Below are positions 15,348-24,731 of a stretch of DNA of 24,786 nt, one piece after another. A program made the translations under genes and the position numbers. The notes below the pieces were generated by a model, which saw nothing but the letters and a program-made list of their open reading frames with translations, did not search any database and was not told where the DNA came from. The first letter of the stretch is position 1; every line of letters begins with the position of its first letter. Source of the DNA: an uncultured Prevotella sp. (GTDB lineage Bacteria; Bacteroidota; Bacteroidia; Bacteroidales; Bacteroidaceae); assembly GCA_900548745.1 (NCBI GenBank), contig URLQ01000028.1, positions 1 through 24,786 on the forward strand, written 5' to 3'.

Positions 15348-15713
15348 ATGGCTGAAATTTACGAAATCAAAACATTGGAAGAGATGCCCAAGGCATTGTC
15401 TTACCTCATCAACAAAGTAGAGACGTTACAACAGGACGTCAACAACCTGCGCAAGAAGGAGCGCGCCAGTGAATCATCTCGATGGATGAACATCGATGAA
15501 CTTTGTGCTTATCATCCCAGCCATCCCAAGAAGCAGACCGTCTATGAATGGGTGTCCAAGAAGACCATCCCCTATCATAAGATGACCAAGGGACTCATGT
15601 TCCTTCAGTCAGAGATAGATGAGTGGTTGAAACGTGGTGCCCAGAAGTCAGAAAAAGAACTGCTGCAAGAAGCCAAGGATTTTGTCTTGTCAAAGAAAGG
15701 GAAAGAAGTATGA
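15348..15713 (+). CDS. Excisionase-like helix-turn-helix protein
   Basis: The 121-residue protein has an N-terminal coiled-coil-like part (LSYLINKVETLQQDVNNLRK) and then a MerR/HTH_17-type fold: WMNIDELCAYHPSHPKKQTV followed by YEWVSKKTIPYHKMTKGLMF and a helix with SEIDEWL. Proteins of this kind open the replication and mobilization modules of Bacteroidota integrative elements, where they act as excision or transcription factors. The stop overlaps the primase start (ATGATG), indicating coupling. Confidence 0.83.
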   Translation: MAEIYEIKTLEEMPKALSYLINKVETLQQDVNNLRKKERASESSRWMNIDELCAYHPSHPKKQTVYEWVSKKTIPYHKMTKGLMFLQSEIDEWLKRGAQKSEKELLQEAKDFVLSKKGKEV

Positions 15714-16339
15714 TGCAAGACTACGCAACCGATTTTTGGCGCGGTATGGACGACCTGCATGGATTCTCCTTTTACCGAAAACCCATTCAAAACATCGAGC
15801 CATGCCGTGCCATCACGGTGGTAGATGTCTATCGCTACCTTGTCGGTCACTATGCCAAGCCGCAGACCGACACACTCCGCTCTTTGACATCTCCTTCGGA
15901 AGCCAAGAAGTACAAGGCAACTCACTTTGACTACTGTACATTCTCGGGATTGTTTCGCAAGCGAAATGAGAAAGAGCTGATTCAGCACTCAGGTTTGTTG
16001 TGCCTCGATTTTGATCATGTCGGAAATCCCGACAGGTTCAAAGAGCAACTTCTAAAGCACGACTACTTCGATACGAAACTGATGTTCACAAGTCCGTCTG
16101 GCGATGGCGTGAAATGGATTATTCCCATCGACTTGAAAGGCTGGGAGCATTCCCGCTATTTCAAAGCTGTTGCCAACTGGATTAAGTCAACTGGATTACA
16201 ACCTGTGGATAAGTCAGGAAGCGACGTGGCACGTTCCTGCTTCCTGCCCTACGACCCACAGGCATACATTAACCCTAAATACTCGGAATATGTCAAAGAA
16301 AATCTTTTTCGCCCCATATTGGGAGAATGCCCCTTCTAA
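15710..16339 (+). CDS. BT4734/VirE_N-type primase-like protein, N-terminal piece
   Basis: The 209-residue piece begins MMQDYATDFWRG, overlapping the upstream stop by four bases. It has the BT4734-like/VirE N-terminal domain, related to archaeo-eukaryotic primases: SGLLCLDFDHVGN near residue 100 with the acidic metal-binding pair, and LMFTSPSGDGVKWIIPID near 125. It stops at a TAA just after FRPILGECPF. The correct continuation (APYWENAPSK) is in another frame that opens across a C-T5 run at 16304-16310, so one base appears to have been gained there. It was probably the N-terminus of one replication protein together with the DUF3987 part. Confidence 0.75.
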   Translation: MMQDYATDFWRGMDDLHGFSFYRKPIQNIEPCRAITVVDVYRYLVGHYAKPQTDTLRSLTSPSEAKKYKATHFDYCTFSGLFRKRNEKELIQHSGLLCLDFDHVGNPDRFKEQLLKHDYFDTKLMFTSPSGDGVKWIIPIDLKGWEHSRYFKAVANWIKSTGLQPVDKSGSDVARSCFLPYDPQAYINPKYSEYVKENLFRPILGECPF

Positions 16340-18095
16340 ACAAGAGGCTTCGCTACCTGCCTTGCAGACACATGACACTCCTGAGACTACAACAGACCTC
16401 GCTACTGATATAGACAGAGTTGTTCAGGAGATTGAGGCCAATGGCGTTGACATTGCCCCCGATTATGGTATGTGAGTGAATATTTGTTTCGCTTTGGCCG
16501 ATGGATTGGGAAAACGTGGACGAGACTTCTTTCACAGAGTCAGCCGACTCCATCCTGATTATGAGCCAGCGAACACAGACAAGCAGTTTACTCATTGTCT
16601 GAATGGCAGAGGCTCGGGTGTGACCATCGCCTCCTTCTTCCATTATGCAGCCCAGGCTGGCATCGAACTCCATCACTCTTTTAATACCATTTTACCAAAT
16701 TACCAAAATGGTAAAACGGCAAAATGGGTGAAATCAGAAAGCGAACTGCCTCACTTCCCCGAGGAGATTTTCGGAGCTTTGCCGCCCTTCTTGCAGAAAG
16801 TAGTCGGCAATGCCATCTCCATTGAAGACCGCGATGTGATACTGCTTGGAACTATTGGCTGCCTATCTGTCTGCTTCTACAATGTGTGTGGTGTCTATGA
16901 TGAACGTGTGGTTTACTCCAACCTTTATCTGTTTGTTGTGGCCGAAGCCGGTATGGGCAAAGGAGCTTTGACGCTCTGCCGTGAACTTGTGGCACCAATC
17001 AATCAACGTCTACACGAACAGACTGCCCAGAGGATGATTGAATATAAGCTTGAACTGTCCGAGTATCAGAAGTGCAAAGGCAAAAATCCTGAAGCGATGG
17101 AGCCAGTTACTCCACCACAGAAGATGTTGATCATTCCAGCCAATAGCAGCGCAAGCTCTTTGATTAGCATACTGCATGACAACGATGGTATAGGGCTACT
17201 CTTTGAGACCGAGGGTGACACGCTTAGCCAGACGCTCAAATCCGAGCATGGCAATTACTCCGACTTGCTCCGCAAGGCGTTCCATCATGAAACAATCAGT
17301 ATGAGCCGTCGCAAAGATAGAGAATACTTGGAAATCGACAATCCGAGAGTCACTGTAGTCTTGGCTGGTACTCCCGAACAGATACGCCACCTCATACCCG
17401 ATGCGGAAAACGGACTGCTCAGCCGATTCATCTTCTATTTTATTCCCTTTCGTCGAGGAATACGCGATGTCTTCGCCACCGATGATGTGACTCGCTCGAA
17501 ACATGCCGTATTCAAGATTATGGGTGATGAATTTCTACACTTGCTCGATATATTCATAAATCAAGGTTCTTTTGTATTCGTATTGCCAACTCATCTTCAA
17601 CGTCGCTTTGTTGAGTGGCTGGCCAGGCTCAATGATGAGTGCTGCGATGAAGTTGACAATGGTATGCAGGGAATCGTCCGACGGTTGGGACTTATTGCCT
17701 TTCGCATGATGATGATGCTTACAGCCATTCGTGCATTCGATAGTTCCCTACCGCCAACCAGAACTCCAGACGGAAGGATTATTCTGGAGTGTTCCGAAGA
17801 GGATTTCAATACTGTGTTGTGTATTTGTGAGATCTTGCTCTATCACTCTATACACATCTATTTGAAGTTGCGTCTGACGAACAATCGCAATGTCCTCCCC
17901 GACATCGAGACTGGTGTCAATGCCCGTCGCTATGCGTTGTATCACAAACTTCCGGATGAGTTCGACAAATCCGTTTACGACCGAATCGTTTCAGAAATGA
18001 ACGAGAATGCCTGTACTGCTTCCAAATGGATTGACAAGTTCATTCAGGACGGACGACTCAAGCGAACGAGCAAAGGCAATTATGTGAAGAGTTAG
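16340..18095 (+). pseudogene. PriCT-2 linker and DUF3987 helicase-like part of the same replication gene, interrupted
   Basis: Residues from 16340 to 16472 read in a second frame (linker, then NGVDIAPDYGM). A TGA at 16473-16475 replaces the Trp expected at the start of the PriCT_2-like domain (W-VNICFALADGLGKRG). The frame then continues open for 540 codons to 18095. A GTG at 16476 could serve as a start for the rest but would cut into that domain. The DUF3987 part has a P-loop (AEAGMGKGAL), LLFETEGDTLSQTLKSEHGN, DLLRKAFHHETISMSRRKD, VVLAGTPEQI and LLSRFIFYFIP. Such proteins start replication of mobile elements. The unit is probably non-functional unless the two halves work separately. Confidence 0.72.
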
Positions 18096-18109
18096 AAAAG
18101 TATTAAACC

Positions 18110-18121
18110 GGGCGAAAGCCC
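18110..18121 (+). other. GGGC-GAAA-GCCC hairpin before the 170-residue gene
   Basis: A perfect 4-bp stem with a GNRA tetraloop lies between the stop at 18095 and the ATG at 18140 and is followed by an A8 run. It may stabilise or space the transcript in this operon; it is not a terminator on the plus strand. Confidence 0.3.
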
Positions 18122-18139
18122 ACAAAAAAAACTTTCAAA

Positions 18140-18652
18140 ATGAAACAGTTCAAGAAAAAGGAATTCGCCATCATTCCAACCAAAGTTAAGATGGCAACTA
18201 AGGCAAACAAGCCTTCTATCAATGCAATCAGTATGAATGAGCCCATGAAGGTTGTCATGAATTTCGGTCGCAACAAAACCGAGTATGATGAACTTCCTTC
18301 TGGACGCAAGTATCTTACTCCTTCGGAGATTGTAGCCATTCAAGAACTCAATCTTGACGATAAGAGCCCTTTAGGAACAGTTCGTGATGCCTTTACTCTT
18401 CAGTGCATATTCGGTGGAAGTATTGCTGCCAATGTTGGCAATAAGAAGGATATTGACGCATACTGCCATTGTGTTGGTGTATTGCTGATTCTTGCTGGCA
18501 TTGTGCAGCCTGTACAATCAATCTCTGCAGCAAGTAGCAATCAGCAGGTTTCGTTCTATCACACATTCTATGCCAACCCAAAGTTAGCAAGTCGCAGCTA
18601 TGCTGTCAACAGTCAGGTCTATGCTAATGTGTATTCAAAAATTCTAAATTAG
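18140..18652 (+). CDS. Mobile-element protein of unknown function (170 aa)
   Basis: It starts MKQFKKKEFAIIPTKVKMAT with a basic N-terminus, then FGRNKTEYDELPSGRKYLTP and SEIVAIQELNLDDKSPLGTV, and a middle part with a hydrophobic stretch (CVGVLLILAGIVQPVQS) too polar for a clear membrane helix. The C-terminus is rich in Ser, Asn and Tyr. I do not recognise the family. It sits between the replication gene and the DUF6291-like gene, 44 and 6 bases from its neighbours, so it belongs to the module operon. Confidence 0.6.
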   Translation: MKQFKKKEFAIIPTKVKMATKANKPSINAISMNEPMKVVMNFGRNKTEYDELPSGRKYLTPSEIVAIQELNLDDKSPLGTVRDAFTLQCIFGGSIAANVGNKKDIDAYCHCVGVLLILAGIVQPVQSISAASSNQQVSFYHTFYANPKLASRSYAVNSQVYANVYSKILN

Positions 18653-18658
18653 TAATGT

Positions 18659-19201
18659 ATGAAAAATCTTATTATTCCTATTGATCATCTTGTGATGTTG
18701 GCTGAACTTGATGATAAGGAAGCTGGGCAGATGGCGAAAGCCATCGCCCAGTATGCCAACAAGGAAACTGCTCCCTCTTTCAGCAATGGTGCGCTCAAAG
18801 CTATCTTCACTTTGTTTCGCTCCAACATTGACGCGCAACGCGAGTCTTCTGCAAAACGCAGAGAAATCAATACGACCAATGCCATGGGAAAGAAGTCGGC
18901 TGCAAAGAAGAAGGCTGCCAAGAAAGCAATTGCAACTGATAGCGAATCGCAGCAAATCGCAGACGATGCTACCGAAGCGTCAGAAGCCGTTGAAGAATCG
19001 CTCCCTCTTGATGCAATCGAAGCGGTATATCCGAAACTCGGTACTTATCGCAACGAATCGCTCTCCATTTGGGAATCCTTCAACGAAGAGAAGAAACGTA
19101 AGGCCATCGGTTTTGTTCAAACCTACATCAGTCAAACGCCTAATGCCATTGACCAGATGTATCTGAACAGATACCTTGGAGCTGAACCTTGGGAGAAGTA
19201 A
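18659..19201 (+). CDS. DUF6291-like mobile-element protein
   Basis: The protein has 180 residues. The N-terminal MLAELDDKEAGQMAKAIAQY and the following FSNGALKAIFTLFRSNIDAQ recall DUF6291, found in phage and element replication modules. A Lys/Ala-rich stretch (GKKSAAKKKAAKKAIA) could bind DNA. The C-terminal part, LSIWESFNEEKKRKAIGFVQ and YLNRYLGAEPWEK, looks like a small helical domain. It follows the preceding gene by six bases. The role is not known, possibly replication-linked. Confidence 0.6.
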   Translation: MKNLIIPIDHLVMLAELDDKEAGQMAKAIAQYANKETAPSFSNGALKAIFTLFRSNIDAQRESSAKRREINTTNAMGKKSAAKKKAAKKAIATDSESQQIADDATEASEAVEESLPLDAIEAVYPKLGTYRNESLSIWESFNEEKKRKAIGFVQTYISQTPNAIDQMYLNRYLGAEPWEK

Positions 19202-19364
19202 GCCGTAACGAGTCTGCTTGCAGACATTATAGCCATTTGGTGTAGTCTAATACACCAAGCGCACTTGGCTGTTAGGCTCTCCGAGGGGTTTTGTCTGCCT
19301 TGTGAAAGAGCAAGCTCTGGCAGAAAAATCACATTTATGTCAAACCATTATACAGGATAACTAT
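19202..19364 (+). other. Hairpin-rich region before the relaxase gene, candidate oriT
   Basis: Four inverted repeats crowd 163 non-coding bases: GTCTGC-TT-GCAGAC (19212-19225); TTGGTGTA-N6-TACACCAA (19237-19258), which competes with CCAAG-N4-CTTGG (19255-19268); and a compound stem TCTGCC (19294-19299)/GGCAGA (19319-19324) enclosing AGAGC-AA-GCTCT, with an unpaired TTGTGAA on one side. Origins of transfer in mobilizable elements usually lie directly before the relaxase gene and contain such repeats. The nick site is not known. No clear promoter was seen. Confidence 0.5.
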
Positions 19365-20795
19365 ATGGGTAAAGGTAAAAAAGCTATGCTCGAAGTCAGC
19401 AAAATGAAGATGACTCCAGCACTCAGCGCAGAACATCAGCGCAAATGGGATGAGTCCCGATGGGAATGTAAACTTGATGACCCAGAACGTAATTACGACA
19501 AGAGTCGTGCGCATCTCAACTTCGAGGTACGCAAAGGAGGTGTCATTGCTCCAGTAGATAAATCGGTCTGCATCAAGGAAAAAGTAGATGCACGTATCGC
19601 AGAATGGAAAGCCGAAAGACTTGCTGCAACAGGAAAAGAGCCGATAGTAAGAAGCACTCAACATCTCTCTGTTTCTCTCGTTATAGGAGGTAACAGTGAA
19701 CGTATGAATGAACTTGCATTCGGAAATCAAGTGCTTCAAGAACGAGGAAATAACGCTCACATCAAGCGTATGCCAGAGATAGAGCTGTTCGCTCTCGACA
19801 ATTACAAGGCTCTCGCAGAACGTATCGGTGAGAAGAACATCATTTCTTTTATTGCACATTGTGACGAGAAAAACTGTCACATTCACGCTACCATTACTCC
19901 AATCTTAGAGGACGGTCGTTTATCTGCAAAGGATATGTTCGGAGGCGGCTCTCTTGTTGCAGCTCGCGACAAGATGCGAGAATGGCACGATTGGTATGCT
20001 GCCGTCAATGAGAAATGGGGAATAGAACGTGGCGATGATATTCACGAGACGGGCGCACGTCACAAGTCGCTCGAAGAGCATAACCGCGAACTCCATCGTG
20101 AGAACAAATCTCTTGAAGAGGAACTTGAAACCAAGCGTCGTGCCGTGAAAGGACTCACCACCATGATTGAGAATCTTACTCGTCGGCAAGAGGAAATCCA
20201 ATCACAGATAGCAGAACTTGAAGCTCAACAACAGGAATCCGACTCCAATAAAGAGGATATCTTGCGTCAGATAAAGTTCCTCAATCAAACACTGACTGAA
20301 ATCAGAATCAATTTGAGAGAAAAGCGAGGAAGACTTGACCAAGTTAATCAGGAATTGGATAGTCTCAAATCTACCTACAATGCCAAATTGAAAGGGCTGG
20401 ACGCAATCATGAAGAAGGACAATGTCATGATAAACTATATCAACAGAGATGCCGAGATTATTCTCAAAGCTTCCATTTTTGATCAAGTGCTATATGAAGC
20501 AGTCAAAATATGCCGAGAAATCCCCGAAGCAGATACGATGGCAGAGGACTCATTCATTGATGACCGTAACAATTTCCGTTGGAAGGATGTGCTAAGCACA
20601 GGTTTGAGAGTCTTCATTGCCGGAATAGATGGCGCGACTGGCGTAGCCCAGGTGTCAGGCGGTGGCGGCACATCAAACGATATGCCGTGGCGAGATAAGG
20701 ATGAAGACTTTCTCGATTGGGCCCGCCGTGCTATGCGATATGCCCATGCCAAACATTATCCTGGTAATAGGTTCAAACGGTCGTTGAGCAAATAG
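19365..20795 (+). CDS. mob: MobV-type relaxase (Mob/Pre family)
   Basis: The start is taken as the ATG at 19365 (MGKGKKAMLEVSKMKM); the longer frame would run into the hairpin region. The protein has 476 residues. NYDKSRAHLNFEVRKGG near residue 43 is the N-terminal MobV motif, and HCDEKNCHIH (165-174) is the H-x-D-E-x3-H-x-H metal-binding motif of HUH relaxases. Residues of about 245-380 form a long coiled coil. The enzyme would nick oriT and lead the strand into a conjugation channel supplied by a helper element; no channel genes are in the window. It ends at a hairpin terminator. Confidence 0.88.
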   Translation: MGKGKKAMLEVSKMKMTPALSAEHQRKWDESRWECKLDDPERNYDKSRAHLNFEVRKGGVIAPVDKSVCIKEKVDARIAEWKAERLAATGKEPIVRSTQHLSVSLVIGGNSERMNELAFGNQVLQERGNNAHIKRMPEIELFALDNYKALAERIGEKNIISFIAHCDEKNCHIHATITPILEDGRLSAKDMFGGGSLVAARDKMREWHDWYAAVNEKWGIERGDDIHETGARHKSLEEHNRELHRENKSLEEELETKRRAVKGLTTMIENLTRRQEEIQSQIAELEAQQQESDSNKEDILRQIKFLNQTLTEIRINLREKRGRLDQVNQELDSLKSTYNAKLKGLDAIMKKDNVMINYINRDAEIILKASIFDQVLYEAVKICREIPEADTMAEDSFIDDRNNFRWKDVLSTGLRVFIAGIDGATGVAQVSGGGGTSNDMPWRDKDEDFLDWARRAMRYAHAKHYPGNRFKRSLSK

Positions 20796-20814
20796 TCCTC
20801 GCGCGCACACGTAA

Positions 20815-20860
20815 ATATGAGTGGCTTTTCCCAATTTGGAAATTACCACTCATTTATTTT
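20815..20860. terminator. Terminator after the relaxase, possibly serving both strands
   Basis: ATGAGTGG (20817-20824) pairs with CCACTCAT (20846-20853), with TTTCC/GGAAA inside, followed by TTATTTTGATTTT. It lies between the relaxase stop and the convergent DUF3644 gene. Confidence 0.75.
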
Positions 20861-20889
20861 GATTTTGACACCATGCGGGAAAAGAGACA

Positions 20890-21957
20890 TCAGATTCTGT
20901 CATACAAAGATTTGTATTCTTCCTCGTTTTGCATTTTCAAAACAAGAAAATCTACCCATGCTTGAGTATAGCCATAGTTTTTATTCATAGAATCGTAAAT
21001 GCAATATTTCTGATTTGTCGCTTCTGGATGTTCAGAATTGTTTGCTGGTCGTATTCCATATTTTTTCCAACATCTAGTATGTGTGTCTTGATTAAAGTAA
21101 TCAACTAGCTTGCTTCCTTTAGCGACCTTACCTTTCTCTAATCTCTTTTGGACCTTAGCTATAACCTCCCCTGGCTTCATTAGATTTAAGTTCGTAACAT
21201 TATGGATTTCGGTCTTGGTTTTTATTAGTGTCGTTACTCTCTCCACATTATGCTTCTGCTCGTCAGTTAGTTTATCATATGCAATGAATTGAATCGGCAT
21301 GGCATCTTGTGAATCATGATTTGCAACTTGTATTAAAAATGCTTTAAAAGAATACTCACCACTTTTTAATATATCGGTAGATATAGAAGAACGATACTTT
21401 TCTATCCATTCATATATCTTTTTGGCTCCTGGATTATCGGAAACAGCAGTAGCAATTGTCCTATTAGAAGGATAAAGCTGTAAAGCGAACGATAATGACT
21501 CTCGAATACAATAGGATTCTCCAAACTCCTTTTCTATAATTTTGTCAAAATTCATTAACAAAGATTGGCATTCAGCAAAGATTGTAGGATCAAGAGAGGG
21601 CATAAATTTATGCTCTAACTTGTTTCTGAGTGGGATAAAGAATTCTATATTTTTTCTGATAGGGCTATTTGCGTCGTTGCTGAAATAGTGCTTAACACAA
21701 GTCTTTAGTTCCCAAAATTGATAATCTCCATCAACTTTCTTGTAATGCCGCTCATCTTTCTCTTTATAATATGGTTTTATTCCTCGCCTTATAAATATTG
21801 CATGAAACAAAGAAGTCCAGGCGATATTCATCAAGACTATATATCCCCCAGAACGGAATTTAATGGCAGGTTTATTATATGTTTCGATAGCTAACAATGC
21901 AGAATCTAGTGCCTTAGCAAGGCAACTTTTTACTATTTTGGGCAGTCCTCTTGACAT
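20890..21957 (-). CDS. DUF3644 domain protein with HEPN-like motif, probable defence gene
   Basis: The 355-residue protein begins MSRGLPKIVKSCLAKALDSA followed by LLAIETYNKPAIKFRSGGYI and the LMNIAWTSLFHAIF segment, as in DUF3644. PLRNKLEHKF contains R-N-x3-H (R111 to H116), which fits the R-x4-6-H ribonuclease motif of HEPN proteins. That suggests an RNase that acts on infection. The C-terminal half (WKKYGIRPANNSEHPEATN, then YGYTQAWVDFLVLKM) looks like a winged-helix or similar DNA-linked module. It lies 221 bases after a large NOV-type ATPase-nuclease on the same strand, and the two may form one system. Function is inference. Confidence 0.7.
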   Translation of the reverse strand: MSRGLPKIVKSCLAKALDSALLAIETYNKPAIKFRSGGYIVLMNIAWTSLFHAIFIRRGIKPYYKEKDERHYKKVDGDYQFWELKTCVKHYFSNDANSPIRKNIEFFIPLRNKLEHKFMPSLDPTIFAECQSLLMNFDKIIEKEFGESYCIRESLSFALQLYPSNRTIATAVSDNPGAKKIYEWIEKYRSSISTDILKSGEYSFKAFLIQVANHDSQDAMPIQFIAYDKLTDEQKHNVERVTTLIKTKTEIHNVTNLNLMKPGEVIAKVQKRLEKGKVAKGSKLVDYFNQDTHTRCWKKYGIRPANNSEHPEATNQKYCIYDSMNKNYGYTQAWVDFLVLKMQNEEEYKSLYDRI

Positions 21958-22178
21958 ATATTTATTTTTCTAATTCTTTTATATATTAATCTTATACGGT
22001 TTTGTGCGTTTCGTATACTTCATTCTTGTCTCTAATCTACACATGTATATTCTTCAACTCATTACTTTCCCGAGCAACAAAAAAAGGAAGAACCGTACTA
22101 GTAAGGATTTGTCAAGTTATATCCCCTTCTGTGGGTTATGATAATTTGCACGCACAAGAGTTTTTATTCGTTAAAATA

Positions 22179-24731
22179 TTAAGATGCAGACTTTTGTCGT
22201 TGCAATTCTTGCCTGATTTTGTCTTTCAGAGAGTCAATGAACGATTCAAAAGTTTTGCCTTCATTCAGAATCACATCTTGCGAAACGAGAACTTGATAAC
22301 CACCAGCTATATGTACCTTGTCATCATTATTCTGGGTCGCATCCTTCAACCGCTCGTTAAGTTTGCCGATATTATCTAAAACTGCAATTCTATGCTTTAT
22401 TTCATCAAAACTTGGATATTCATGTCTTCTCACCCGATCCATATCATAACCAACCATATCTGTTGCCAGCAAAGCGTAGTTATCACTATTCTCATAAGAA
22501 CGTCTATGCTGCATTGTACTCATCAGTACAGAACGATTACTTGTCCATCTTGATTTGATTTCAAAGTAATAGAAGTCATTTCCATTGAGACGTAATATCA
22601 AATCCTGACCACCTTGCTCGTTAGTTACAGGTTCTGGAATTTCCAAAACATTTTCACCCAGTTCTTCGTTGAGTTCCTTCAGCAAAATGTCCTCTACGTA
22701 GTTACCAAGTTCCTTCTTGAAATAGAAATCGTTAGCTTCTCTTGCTTCTTGATCAATAATTTCTTTGCTAAGCCTTAGAATATGGTCAAAATCCGGATCG
22801 TTCACAAGATTTGCTATTGCCTTCAGCTTGGAATCATCCTCCACTTTCATCAATGTGAAGATGCTGTCTTTCTTTGTCTGGCTTTGGATGATGGAAAACA
22901 TTATCTGCCCTTTTTTATTGTCTATGTCACTAAATAATGCATGCCACTGCTCACTTTCTATTCCGCCATTCGTAAGTTTCTCTATAATCTCTACAATCAG
23001 TTTCTGGTGCTCGTACGTTGTAATAGAATAGCCTTTATTCTGCACTTCCTTCTCAATTTCTTGACATTGGACGTGTCCCTCAAGTACATTTGTACCAACA
23101 AACCACTTGGAATAATCCTCATCAACGATGTCTTTCTTGATGCTTGAAGATCTGTTTATATCAGTCACTTTATTGATAATAGTGTCGTATATTTCCAAAG
23201 CACGTACAGGAAGAGCTGGTGATTTTTTCTTCAACCATTCTGCATATTTGTAATTGCCTTGCTGATCTGGATACACTTGATAGTACGACAGATAACTCTT
23301 AGTATCAGAATAACTGTACACAAGTTCAACCATCTGTTTTACCCATGTAGCCTTTGTAATCTTGTCACTCATCAATGTGAATTTGAAGAGCGAATCATAT
23401 ATCAAAGTTGTATAGAACTGGCGGACATCTAGGTCATACTTCTTATTTAATCGTACAACATTCTTTTGTAAGCTTATTTCATAGAATTCTGCTATTACCG
23501 GTAGCAACTTAGCAGAAATAGCCTCGCTATCCTCTGGCAACAAAGACTTATAGAGATTGAGTATGACAGCAACCGCATCATCACTAAGCTTCTTAGTCTC
23601 ATAATTGCTTGCGTTGAAAAGCTGTGCTGATTGAGGGTATTGTAGGTCATGTTGCTTGTAGGTCATAATAGAACCTCGTACTCCATTCTGCTCTGTGTTA
23701 TGATTGTTTATGTAGTTTGTAATACTCTCCTTGGCTTTTGCATAATCAAATACAGTATCATTTACAACATCAAAGAAGTCCGAATGTGCAAAATTATCTA
23801 CAGTATCTGTGTCCATCAAAGATAGAGCTTCCTTCACCACATTATCGAAATCTGCGGGTTTCATCAGATGTGCTTTTTTCTGGAGTTTTAGCACTTCATT
23901 CGGTATTAAAGTGTAGGTGTCGAGTAAGCCATTCTGATAATCAAAAATGTACTTATCAATCTTGTGGAGCCAAGAAAGGTCACTGGCCGCTATCGTTAGC
24001 TTTGAGATAACAGCAGCTAGTGATGTTATCGTGAACTGGTGACCGTTCTTTTCTTCTTCATCTTGATACCAACGATTGATCGTGTTGCTCCAATATACCA
24101 TATCCTCCTTCTTTGGAACAATCCAAGTGTTCAGTTTTGCAAACAATCCATAAATAGCATCAAGAAGTTCTGAGTCTTCTTCACAATCCTTGGCTAATGT
24201 CTCATCCAACACTTTCGTTTCACTGACAAAATGCTTGGCAGAATCTGTGCCATCTACAATGCATAGATTCTCGAATTTGTTTCGCCAAAATGCTTGCAAA
24301 GTACTGTAGTATTCACTCAACTTATTATCTGCTTGTCGTGTCTTAAATGATGCTCTGCACAAATATTTAGCATCACGTAAGATTGTTACTTTCTTGTCAA
24401 TGAACTGACAGATAAGTTTGTTCGCAAGGTCTATGATGCTTCTATTAGCTACAGCCTGGTCATCGTTATTCTGTCCATTGCCCACTAATCGTAAGCTATC
24501 GCGGCTATCCTTATCGCATGTAAACAGAGAAGAATGAAGCAAGTAATTGAATCCCCATTCTTCAGTACCTAACAGAGGTAGATAAATGTACACTTGTGGC
24601 AATGTCTTGTCGAAGCGTATCACACGTAATGCGCCATCTTCATCTTCTGTGATTGGTAAAGTTACGACCACTTTACTGCGTTTGGGCTCATTATCGGTTT
24701 CTTCGTTACTGATTATGCAATATATGTAATA
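22179..24731 (-). CDS. C-terminal part of a NO VEIN/sacsin-like ATPase-nuclease, truncated by IS982
   Basis: The frame is open from the IS982 boundary (24731) and has no native start, so the N-terminal part is missing. The remaining 850 residues open with LRVIRFDKTLPQVYIYLPLL followed by GTEEWGFNYLLHSSLFTCDK, which in large HSP90-like (sacsin N-terminal type) ATPases comes soon after the GHKL nucleotide site. The C-terminus has a NOV_C/DUF3883-type nuclease fold: EQGGQDLILRLNGNDFYYFE followed by IKSRW, with the D...E-I-K core of PD-(D/E)xK enzymes. The long middle is helical and unrecognised. Without the ATPase part it is probably inactive. The GTG at 24671 is not a convincing start. Confidence 0.72.
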   Translation of the reverse strand, partial: YYIYCIISNEETDNEPKRSKVVVTLPITEDEDGALRVIRFDKTLPQVYIYLPLLGTEEWGFNYLLHSSLFTCDKDSRDSLRLVGNGQNNDDQAVANRSIIDLANKLICQFIDKKVTILRDAKYLCRASFKTRQADNKLSEYYSTLQAFWRNKFENLCIVDGTDSAKHFVSETKVLDETLAKDCEEDSELLDAIYGLFAKLNTWIVPKKEDMVYWSNTINRWYQDEEEKNGHQFTITSLAAVISKLTIAASDLSWLHKIDKYIFDYQNGLLDTYTLIPNEVLKLQKKAHLMKPADFDNVVKEALSLMDTDTVDNFAHSDFFDVVNDTVFDYAKAKESITNYINNHNTEQNGVRGSIMTYKQHDLQYPQSAQLFNASNYETKKLSDDAVAVILNLYKSLLPEDSEAISAKLLPVIAEFYEISLQKNVVRLNKKYDLDVRQFYTTLIYDSLFKFTLMSDKITKATWVKQMVELVYSYSDTKSYLSYYQVYPDQQGNYKYAEWLKKKSPALPVRALEIYDTIINKVTDINRSSSIKKDIVDEDYSKWFVGTNVLEGHVQCQEIEKEVQNKGYSITTYEHQKLIVEIIEKLTNGGIESEQWHALFSDIDNKKGQIMFSIIQSQTKKDSIFTLMKVEDDSKLKAIANLVNDPDFDHILRLSKEIIDQEAREANDFYFKKELGNYVEDILLKELNEELGENVLEIPEPVTNEQGGQDLILRLNGNDFYYFEIKSRWTSNRSVLMSTMQHRRSYENSDNYALLATDMVGYDMDRVRRHEYPSFDEIKHRIAVLDNIGKLNERLKDATQNNDDKVHIAGGYQVLVSQDVILNEGKTFESFIDSLKDKIRQELQRQKSAS

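Noticed and set aside
16473..16475. TGA read as Trp (recoding or alternative code)
   Set aside because: Other genes in the window end with TGA in normal places (for example 10523-10525 and 15711-15713), and a separate frameshift lies just upstream, so decay is simpler.
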